Assembly (NCBI GenBank): GCA_030141605.1
Contig: JAQGDQ010000478.1
Span: forward strand, 55,653-119,652
Source: Tubiluchus corallicola
Taxonomy: Eukaryota; Priapulida; Priapulimorpha; Priapulimorphida; Tubiluchidae
Direction of reading: 5' to 3'
Length of the DNA: 64,000 nt
A program made the translations under genes and the position numbers. The notes beneath the pieces are model-generated. The model saw only the letters and a list, made by a program, of their open reading frames with translations. It ran no database searches and was not told where the DNA came from. Each line of letters begins with the position of its first letter. Position 1 is the stretch's first letter. Below are positions 55,640-64,000 of this stretch, one piece after another.

Positions 55640-55990
55640 AAGTTTAGATTAAATAGTAATTATCTTGGATACTCAAATTTCGTTAAACTTTCAAAGGTAC
55701 GTCAGTGAATCTACTAAGATTGGCAGAGGTGTCCTTTTGTCACATTTGCGTAGCCGACAAATAGAAAGCAGAACCGTGATGAGCATGATTATGAACTGAA
55801 GTGTTAGTTTGTGACGTCATATGATGTAAAGCCCATTTTTCGTGACATCATGTATTTAAACTGTACTGTAACACTTACGCAAACGTGCTTGATACGCAAG
55901 GAAAGACGCCTGCCATTGCACAAACTGTGGTTAGTTTCTGACATGAGCAATAGCCGTGTTCAGTTGCCGTTAATTAACTTTCTAAGCTAA
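55640..55990 (+). repeat. CRE-containing dispersed repeat, copy A
   Basis: Inverted partner of 61565-61925, sharing GTGAATCTACTAAGATTGGC, GAACCGTGATGAGCATGATT, GTGACGTCAT (CRE at about 55813), GCAAACGTGCTTGATACGCA and CAGTTGCCGTTAATTAACTT. It is diverged but collinear. No coding capacity. Confidence 0.7.
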
Positions 55991-56226
55991 TTATTCAAAT
56001 ATAAGGAACAATTGTTAACTTTTATAGGCAAGAAAATGTATATTTTGGACAGTAAAATAAAATGAGATTGAGTCTAATCTAGCTGGTAGGATTCGTTTGC
56101 CAGGTGGATGGAGATGGGACTTAAAAGAGGTGAAGTTGGTTTTCCATGAAGTGAGGAAATAGGGGCCAACCCACATTTGAAATATTTGAACAGAATCATA
56201 TTTATGGGAAGTGAGAGATTGATAAA

Positions 56227-56815
56227 AGGACAAGAAAAGGAGTACCTGAAGTAGACTTCAGAAAAACCGCTTAAAAAATTATATTACTTTATGAGCAATT
56301 TTATACATATATCGTACTCGGGTTAAAAGGAATTTTTGTTTTTCATTTTAAACTTTCCTCAACACTGTTCCAAAGTCGCCATTACATGATGTCACCTATG
56401 CAAACGTAAATCAGGGGAAAAAAGGAAATGTTAAACTATGTCCCAGAAAACTTTTCCATGCAAATCTATATTACTTAGCATGTTGCTTGCCTGCTGTAAA
56501 GACTTATGTAAGTAGAAATAATAATTTAAAATGTTAATGCCCATTGGTAAAATGTCGCTGGTGCACCCTCCAAAGTGCGCTACTCACGAACCAAAAACGT
56601 CATTTTTATCTTGTTGACAAGATGCAGTAATTTAAAATTTTACTTAGTAGCATGTATGCTATGCATGCTCTCACTATTTTTTCAAATTTTACGCAGTGCC
56701 TTACATTTTTTAAACTCGTTTCAAACGACTTACTATTAGTATTAATTATTATTAAATGGTTACATCTAACAGACATCGTGGGAGTTTAAATTTACATGTT
56801 TTCTACAGTATTACT
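56227..56815 (+). repeat. Dispersed repeat, second full copy
   Basis: Same orientation and extent as 12025-12610. It starts AGGACAAGAAAAGGAGTACC and ends GGGAGTTTAAATTTACATGT. A 12-bp ATT-rich insertion (about 56740) distinguishes it. Lies upstream of EAF. Confidence 0.75.
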
Positions 56816-57574
56816 GCCGACACAAACGCTGCAGGTTTTTCTAACAGCTCATCTTAATACAAAACAAAAAGGTTTGAAGCGCGTAACTGAACAGAACCAA
56901 TGCAGTTTATACAACAAATGTCACGTATATAGTACATTCATAAAACAATTAATTTTAGTTTTAAAGAAATAAAGCAGCTTACTCCACTCGTTACATGCGT
57001 GAATCCTTTATCTAATTTACCTTCAGTATTTGGCTTTTTTCGGACCTTTTGTCGTATTAACCTGCCTGGGTACTTTTTTACGAATTTATCATAACGCAAT
57101 ATAAGAAATCTGCGCGAACCCTAGCATAGTACAACTACTTAATAAGAGCGCGGTTATTGGTTGTTAATGAGCGTGTGAAATGTGTCAACTATGTGTAAGA
57201 GTGTGAAATTCTGATTAGTTTCATGTTGATCATGTTTAGTCTTCAGAAGGTTTTTTGTAGAATGTAAAAGTAAAACCGTAGTAGGTTATACGCTTCTGGT
57301 ATTGTAGTGGCTATGTTATTTACAAGCTGAGTTTTTTTTCACGTCGCGTGAGCCAACCTAACACTAACAAGAAAAGTAACAGCTGTTGGCATTATCCTCG
57401 CTATAATAATTAATTGCTCTCTGTGAACGCCGTTACTTTTGATATTAAAGTATTAAATATTTGCTTAGCCCTTAGTCGTATTTGCTAGATGTAATCTTTT
57501 AACATGGTATTAATTATTTTCTTTATCTTTATAGGAATCTCATAAAAGAAATGTTTTAAGCCTTGGTTTATGAC

Positions 57575-60500
57575 ATGGCTGACTCGAGTAAGCTTGGTAC
57601 TTCTGATTTGAAACTGGGAAAAAGTTTTGCCAAAGGAACCGTGCCATCATTTAATACTATAAGATGTATGTTTTTTAACTATAAATACATTGTAATATTT
57701 CAAATTATTTATACTACAGTAGGCTCCGTGTATTAGACTCACATCGCTTAGTGACGTGATTCAGTCGCTTAATTGACTCAAAAGCGCCTAGTATGGCCGC
57801 TCCTGTTCAAGTGTATATAAAAACCGACGATAATTGGCTCAATGATTTTCATGCATGTACCCAAAAATAAGACATTAGTGTGTCAAAGGGCTTTTACTAC
57901 TTTTATGTTATGTTTACTTTCATTTTGTGCTCTATCACATACATAGAACTAGTTATGTTAAGTACAACTTTGTGTGTAAGATCGTACGTTTATCATATGT
58001 GCTATTATGCTAGCCTAGTGGTTTTGCTTTGAATGTGTCACGGGCTTACCCGCTGCTTTTCACAAGGGAAACAACCAATCACCAAACAACCAGTCATCAC
58101 CAACTGCAGCTCAAGCACTAAGATGCAGCAACAGATTTTCAATGTTTTTCTCAGTATGAGAATTTCACAAACCAACTTCTTCGTGAAGAAATAAAACAAC
58201 CGAGCTTGCTCAAATTTTTGGAATTTTTAGTGGTGATAATCAGATCTGAGTGATTTTTCATTTTCTTTTTTATTAATGCACTTATATAAATTAGCATTCT
58301 TAAATAATAATTACATATAGGTATTTTTGACATTAATTTGATTCTAAAATTCATTTAAAGCGTTTTAAAAATGTATACTGTAGTGATAAGTGAAGACTCA
58401 TACTGCTATAGTAGTAATATGCTACACCTGTCAGCTAAATAATTCGGTCAAAACACTTCCATCCCAAAGTGAGTCTATTAAGCGGTGTGTACTGTATTAA
58501 TCATTTAAAAAGTATATTAAGACCTGGCTAAAACTCATTTAAAAAAGTTGTTTCACTGTACTGTAACTGTTTGGTATAGGCATATCTGTATATGTTGCAA
58601 TTCATGGGTTTTATCATTTTAAATGAAATCGCATTTCAGCTGGTTCTAAACACATATCACCTGGTAATATTTGTTTTCATGTAACATTTAATTCTTTATT
58701 GCTATTTATTTATAAATAAGTTTAATATTTTTATTACCTGGTCTTCTGAGTGGCAAAGATCTACATGATAAAGGAATGATAAAGGAAGGATAATTTGTGA
58801 TAAAGAAAAGCTTTGATTATTTTTCATGTGACTGAAGCTAACAAAATTTACTGACATTCTAGTTTTTTAAGACTCCATTTTTCTAGCTTTAAAGCTGAAC
58901 AAGCATTTTATTATAATTCAGTTATGATCTTTGCAGATGGCACCACAAGTACTGCAAACGCATATTGGTCCATACACTGAAAGATTATATAAAGTTTTAT
59001 AAGCAGTCTATTAAGTTTTCTTGAACGAATAAATTATAAACTAACTATTTTTATGCCCTGATAATGTATTTAAAAATCTCGTAATTTAATTATTCTGTGT
59101 CTGTAATTCATTTTTTTGCTACTTGGGGGCATGTATGTTGATGAAATAGACAATATTAATAATAATAATACTAATAACTTTTCTTGAAAGACTGTTTTTT
59201 GGATGATCAGTTAACTTTACCTCAAAGACCTTTTAGGCCGACTGTAAATAACAATCTACAACTACATAACAGAGGCTATTATTACCCCCACTTTTACTCT
59301 AAATATCACGCGCCAGGCAGGGCAACAGCAGGTACCACTTTTAAGGTTTTTGGTATAACCTGACCTCCCAAACGGAAAGTGGACGCGTTAGCACTAGTCT
59401 AAATCATCTGGTCTTATTTTGCTTCTAATAAGAAGAGATAGGGTTAAGCTAAGTATTACACGTCAAGAGAAACTTTGGTGTAAAAACTACCTACTAAGGC
59501 TTAGTTTAGTCCAGTTTCACTGGCTTATCTCACTGGTATATTGCCATGGTCATAACAACAAGAAAGTCAAAAGGCCTTTAATCGGGTATGCTCAGACTAG
59601 ACAGTTTTCTTGGGCGAGTTTTCTCTCTGAGAATTAACTCGCAGGTACGAAATACTTTCCAAATTCTGTCGGCAAGTTTTTGTAAACTCTCAGAGAGTTT
59701 TTGCGAGTTCTGTCCTATAGTAAGCACGAGCTCGGGCAAGTTTTTGTAAACTCTCGGAGAGTTGCTGCGAGTTCTCTCCTATAGTAAGCACGAGCTCGGG
59801 CAAGTTTTTGTAAACTCTCGGAGAGTTTTTGCGAGTTCTCTCCTATAGTAAGCATGAGCTCGGGCAAGTTTTTGTAAACTCTCGGAGAGTTTTTGCGAGT
59901 TCTCTCCTATAGTAAGCACGAGCTCGGGCAAGTTTTTGTAAACTCTCGTAGAGTTGCTGCGAATTCTCTCCTATAATAAGCACGAGCTCGGGCAAGTTTT
60001 TGTAAACTCTCGTAGAGTTTTTTCGAGTTCTCTCCTATAGTAAGCACGAGCTCGGGCAAGTTTTTGTAAACTCTCGTAGAGTTTTTGCGAGTTCTCTCCT
60101 ATAGTAAGCACGAGCTCGGGCAAGTTTTTGTAAACTCTTGGAGAGTTTTTGCGAGTTCTCTCCTATAGTAAGCACAAGCTTGGGCAAGTTTTTGTAAACT
60201 CTTGGAGAGTTTTTGCGAGTTCTCTCCTATAGTAAGCACGAGCTCGGGCAAGTTTTTGTAAACTCTTGGAGAGTTTTCGCGAGTTCTCTCCTATAGTAAG
60301 CACGAGCTCGGGCAAGTTTTTGTAAACTCTCGTAGAGTTTTTGCGAGTTCTCTCCTATAGTAAGCACGAGCTCGGGCAAGTTTTTGTAAACTCTTGGAGA
60401 GTTTTTGCGAGTTCTCTCCTATAGTAAGCACGAGCTCGGGCAAGTTTTTGTAAACTCTCGGAGAGTTTTTGCGAGTTCTCTCCTATAGTAAGCACAAGCT

Positions 60501-63500
60501 CGGGCAAGTTTTTGTAAACTCTCGTAGAGTTTTTGCGAGTTCTCTCCTATAGTAAGCACGAGCTCGGGCAAGTTTTTGTAAACTCTCGTAGAGTTTTTGC
60601 GAGTTCTCTCCTATAGTAAGCACGAGCTCGGGCAAGTTTTTGTAAACTCTCAGAGAGTTTTTGCGAGTTCTGTCCTATAGTAAGCACGAGCTCGGGCAAG
60701 TTTTTGTAAACTCTCGTAGAGTTTTTGCGAGTTCTCTCCTATAGTAAGCACGAGCTCGGGCAAGTTTTTGTAAATTCTCGTAGAGTTTTTGCGAGTTCTC
60801 TCCTATAGTAAGCACGAGCTCGGGCAAGTTTTTGTAAACTCTCGTAGAGTTGCTGCGAGTTCTCTCCCATAGTAAGCAGGAGCTCGGGCAAGTTTTTGTA
60901 AATTCTCGTAGAGTTGCTGCGAGTTCTCTCCCATAGTAAGCACGAGCTCGGGCTCAGCAAAACTCTTGCAAAGCAACACACTAGTGAGTTTACTCTCACA
61001 GAAAACTTGGTAGTCTGAATAATTTAATAATAATAATAATAATAGTTAATAGAATATTTTAACACATTTTACATGATGATCAAATGCATCTTACAAATAA
61101 AAGATCATCAGAATTACTAAAATAATTTATCTTGACCCAACCAGTGTATCGAACTCACGACCTCGCAAACAGAAAGCGGACGTGTCACCACTAGACTAAA
61201 CCATCTGGTTATTCTAATCTGTGTAATGTATAACCTCATACATGTGTAATTTGGCAGAATTTCATAATTCTGCACCAGTTTAATAATTTTCACTTGAATG
61301 TGCAGATGACTTTAGACCAGCTTCTGTTGATACAAAAAATGTGGCTCATTTGGAAGTTGGACAAGGGTCAGAGGTGACCGTTACCGTTCCTCACGTAGAA
61401 GTAAGTGTGCAGATTAAAGGAAAACCAGATGATTGATTAGACAAAATCTTTGGACATTTACTGTTCAAAATATACAATTTCTTGCCTATAAATGCTAGCA
61501 GTCATTTCTAATATTTGACTAATTTATTTATCTTTAATAATATATTTATTCTTACTGATAATTACCCTGAAAAGTTAATTAACGGCAACCGAAGACAGGT
61601 ATTGCTTACTTCACAAATTAACCACAATTTCTGCAATGGTAGGCATTTTCAATGCGTGCCAAGCATGTTTGCATAAGCGAAGATTGCAATAAGATGCCGA
61701 TGTGATGTCGCGAAAATGAGTTCTACGTCACACTGACGTCACAGACGAACACTGCGGTTCATGATCACGCTTATCACGGTACAGCGCCTATTTATTGGCC
61801 ACACGAATGTGCCAAAAAGGCACCATTGCCAGTCTTAGTAGATTCGCTGAGCCGCACATAGCTTTGAAGGTTTAACAAAATTTAACTATCCGTGATAATT
61901 ATTAATCAGGCTAAGCTTTGATTTAAAAAAAGTTGTTGTAGTTGTCAATAGTTTAGAACATTCTGCCAATGTATTTTAGCCGATTTCACACAAGTGATAC
62001 TGTAATTTGTTACAGTGCAAACACTGCAGTTATAATTTTGCATGAAAACACATTATGTGAGGAGTAGAAACCTACAATTATATAATGTAACGTAACTGTT
62101 GTTTAGTGAGAGCAGTTTTTCATGAACCCATGCAAACGGTCCTGAAGGAGTTAAGAATTTACATTTTATTCTGGTTTGTTTTTAGGGGGCAGGTACGACA
62201 CAGACCGTTTATAAAGGCTTCAAGAAATCGTGTCACAAAGAATGTGTTCTAATCATAGACCACAATACGGGTGAAATTACAATGGAGAAACTTGGCTCAA
62301 GTATTCAGCTAAAGAAAACTAGGTGAACTTCAAATTTCTTTTAATGGCTATTACTAATACTGAAATCTACAGATACTGTTTGTTTATTATTCTGTTTGTT
62401 TATTAACCTGTTTGTTTATTAACATGTTTGTTTATTAACCTGTTTGTTTATTAACCTGTTTGTTTATTATTCTCTTTGTTTATTTACCTGTTTGTTTATT
62501 AACCTGTTTGTTTATTAACCTGTTTGTTTATTAACCTGTTTGTTTATTAACCTGTTTGTTTATTTACCTGTTTGTTTATTATTCTCTTTGTTTATTTACC
62601 TGTTTGTTTATTAACCTGTTTGTTTATTAACCTGTTCGTTTATTAAACTGTTCGTTTATTAACCTGTTTGTTTATTAACATGTTTGTTTATTAACCTGTT
62701 TGTTTATTAACCTGTTTGTTTATTATTCTCTTTGTTTATTTACCTGTTTGTTTATTAACCTGTTTGTTTATTAACCTGTTTGTTTATTAACCTGTTTGTT
62801 TATTAACCTGTTTGTTTATTTACCTGTTTGTTTATTATTCTCTTTGTTTATTTACCTGTTTGTTTATTAACCTGTTTGTTTATTAACTTGTTCGTTTATT
62901 AAACTGTTTGTTTATTAACCTGTTTGTTTATTAACCTGTTTGTTTATTAACCTGTTTGTTTATTAACCTGTTCGTTTATTAACCTGTTCGTTTATTAACC
63001 TGTTCGTTCATTAACCTGTTCGTTCATTAAACTGTTCGTTCATTAACCTGTTCGTTCATTAACCTATTCGTTCATTAACCTGTTCGTTTATTAACCTGTT
63101 CGTTCATTAACCTGTTCGTTCATTAACCTGTTCGTTCATTAACCTGTTCGTTCATTAACCTGTTCGTTCATTAACCTGTTCGTTCATTAACCTGATTTTT
63201 TATTAACCTGTTCGTTTATTAACCTGTTCGTTTATAAACCTGTTCGTTTATTAACCTGTTTGTTTATTAACCTGTTCGTTTATTAACCTGTCTTTATGTT
63301 AAATCTAATATTTTATCAGTAAATGTACTAAACAACTTATATTTTTACCTTGCAGGAGTGAAGGTAGTAGCAAAAGTAGTCGACCAGTCACTCCTATAGA
63401 ACGTAGAGGAACACCACCACCCCCGCCACCACCAGCAAACATTCCAACCTCAAGTAAAGTTAAAACGTCACATTCAAAACATTCAGCTGTGAAACCAGCA

Positions 63501-63925
63501 AGTAAGGAGGGTAAGATAATTAAATCCAAGTGTGAGGATATGGAGTTTTGAAAATATTATGAATTTTCTGCACTGATAAGAGAAAACTATTGACTAAATG
63601 TTGTCAAATCAATCCACTTTTAATGTATGACCCATGTGGTAATGAAGAGAATGCTATGTTTTCTTAATCTGTTTATCCAAGATGCAAATGCCGTTTACTG
63701 CAATATTTTATTTGGGTTCCATTTTCTCTGCTAAGTTAACCTTAGCCGTAATTCAGTTTAATAAAAAAAATTTTAAACAACTAGTAGTGATAATTGTTAT
63801 GACGAATATTGTCCATTTACAGAAAACAGTGTAAAGCAGCAGGTGCAGTTCGTTAGAAAACATTTGGAAAGGAAAGATAACAGATTTTCATTTCTGGAAG
63901 TTTTTGTTGTTTCAAATGTCACATA
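57575..63925 (+). CDS. EAF: ELL-associated factor (EAF), 5' part
   Basis: Exons: 57575-57665, 61306-61400, 62186-62322, 63356-63510, and a further exon beginning at 63823. The first four give about 159 residues with agreeing phases. The N-terminal EAF domain is clear: SFAKGTVPSFNTIRYDFRPA, VAHLEVGQGSEVTVTVPHVE, YKGFKKSCHKECVLIIDHNT and TMEKLGSSIQLKKTRSEGSS align block by block with vertebrate EAF1/EAF2. A Pro-rich stretch (TPPPPPPPAN) follows. EAF proteins bind ELL and stimulate RNA polymerase II elongation in the nucleus. In the exon from 63823 the frame runs ENSVKQQVQFVRKHLERKDN and reaches TAG near 63925; either this is a short terminal exon or it splices earlier (a CAG|GTGCAG site at about 63843) to exons beyond the window holding the acidic Ser-rich C-terminus typical of the family. 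Introns carry a pogo-like MITE and two minisatellites. Confidence 0.9.
57717..58494 (+). mobile_element. pogo/Tigger-like MITE (EAF intron 1)
   Basis: The left end CAGTAGGCTCCGTGTATTAG followed by ACTCACAT is inverted at the right end as AAAGTGAGTCTATTAAGCGG then TGTGTACTG, about 30 bp of imperfect terminal repeat. TA flanks each end (57715-57716 and 58495-58496), the Tc1/mariner target. CAGT termini suit the pogo/Tigger branch. The 778-bp element has no transposase frame. Confidence 0.8.
59345..59412 (-). mobile_element. tRNA-like SINE head, degenerate copy
   Basis: On the minus strand it reads ACCAGATGATTTAGACTAGT, GCTAACGCGTCCACTTTCCG and TTTGGGAGGTCAGGTTATAC. It is homologous to the better copy at 61139-61210 but with a broken B box and no closing acceptor stem. 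Confidence 0.55.
59640..60960 (+). repeat. 64-bp minisatellite, about 20 copies (EAF intron 1)
   Basis: The unit is 64 bp: GTAAGCACGAGCTCGGGCAA, GTTTTTGTAAACTCTCGTAG, AGTTTTTGCGAGTTCTCTCC and TATA. Each unit contains a 7-bp hairpin (AAACTCT-CGT-AGAGTTT), variants CGG and TGG in the loop, and a GAGCTC palindrome. Variants CTCGTAG/CTCGGAG/CTTGGAG alternate in blocks. Confidence 0.96.
61139..61210 (-). tRNA. tRNA-like sequence, probably SINE head
   Basis: On the minus strand 72 nt begin AACCAGATGGTTTAGTCTAG and end GAGTTCGATACACTGGTT. The ends pair as an acceptor stem (AACCAG with CTGGTT). An A-box (TTTAGTCTAGTGGTGAC) and B-box (GAGTTCGATAC) are recognisable. The anticodon arm pairs poorly (CGC/GCG around a long TTTCTGTTT loop), and a related degenerate copy lies at 59345-59412, so I favour a tRNA-derived SINE or pseudogene over a working tRNA. 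Confidence 0.5.
61565..61925 (-). repeat. CRE-containing dispersed repeat, copy B (EAF intron 2)
   Basis: Reverse-complement partner of 55640-55990. It contains TGACGTCA at 61733-61740 and the shared TTAATTAACGGCAAC and GCCAGTCTTAGTAGATTCGC blocks. Confidence 0.7.
62385..63295 (+). repeat. 16-bp minisatellite, about 57 copies (EAF intron 3)
   Basis: The unit is 16 bp, CCTGTTTGTTTATTAA. The left two thirds use TTTGTTTATT, with a periodic variant (TATTATTCTCTTTGTTTATT) recurring at about 62470, 62580, 62725 and 62840. From about 62970 units change to TTCGTTTATT and then TTCGTTCATT, and revert near 63190. The array fills most of the intron, from 63 bp after exon 3 to about 60 bp before exon 4. 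Confidence 0.95.
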
Positions 63926-64000
63926 GTGTTAAAAAAATCTATTGATTATGGAATACCTCAGTCACAGAGTACTTTTTCTGGGTACCTAGCAGGTTCACTA

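Larger units (their letters stand above)
55146..57574. other. Intergenic region between divergent zinc-finger and EAF genes
   Basis: No coding exon was found. It contains two dispersed repeats (55640-55990 and 56227-56815). 56816-57574 should contain the EAF promoter and possibly the zinc-finger gene's 5' exon; I saw no TATA box or clear motif. A 3' splice site (TTTATCTTTATAG, AG at 57533-57534) precedes the EAF start by 40 nt. Confidence 0.5.

Noticed and set aside
61139-61210. Functional tRNA gene
   Set aside because: The acceptor stem and boxes are good, but the anticodon arm is weak and a degenerate relative lies 1.8 kb away, so a SINE head is likelier.

Overview
The window is nuclear DNA from an animal. 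It is AT-rich, its genes are split by short GT-AG introns, and it carries bilaterian gene families: a METTL2-type tRNA methyltransferase, alpha-tubulin, an NR4A orphan nuclear receptor, a C2H2 zinc-finger protein and an ELL-associated factor (EAF). There are no bacterial-style operons. Single-copy METTL2 and NR4A genes, compact introns, a high load of minisatellites and many small hAT, pogo and piggyBac-like elements fit a marine invertebrate, possibly an invertebrate deuterostome. I cannot name the species from sequence alone. All gene models were spliced by eye from reading frame, splice consensus and family similarity.

Layout: 1-4473 is intergenic, with retroelement relics and a 98-bp tandem repeat. 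4494-14128 (+) is METTL2 in eight exons (343 aa), with four tandem repeats and three transposon-derived elements in its introns. 14129-20130 is repeat-dominated intergenic DNA: a hAT MITE swollen by a GA microsatellite, an 11-bp minisatellite, a GC-rich island and a LINE tail. 20300-24195 (+) is an alpha-tubulin gene (451 aa) with a clear CCAAT/TATA promoter and a first coding exon that holds only the ATG. 24196-27200 is intergenic with a 35-bp minisatellite. 27230-46117 (+) is an NR4A (Nur77/Nurr1/NOR1, HR38) gene of nine coding exons; its exon lengths sum to an exact open frame of 1010 aa. Three separate clusters of full CRE sites (TGACGTCA) precede or interrupt its 5' region, as expected for a cAMP/CREB-driven immediate-early gene with alternative promoters. 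46118-53398 holds its 3' region, three minisatellites and two hAT MITEs. 53399-54589 (-) is a single-exon C2H2 zinc-finger gene. 54590-57574 lies between divergent genes. 57575 to the right edge (+) is the 5' part of an EAF gene, interrupted by a pogo-like MITE, tRNA-like SINE heads and two large minisatellites.

The genes are unrelated in function and look like ordinary neighbours. The most striking structure is at the exon/intron junctions. In NR4A, the last exonic bases plus the 5' splice site of the first ligand-binding-domain exon are tandemly repeated about 22 times in a 37-bp array, with about 20 copies keeping an intact GTAAG donor. In METTL2, the 3' splice site plus the first 32 bases of exon 4 are duplicated 50 bp apart. 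Other long arrays abut exons within tens of bases. NR4A also appears to use a GC-AG intron, because only that junction keeps the frame.
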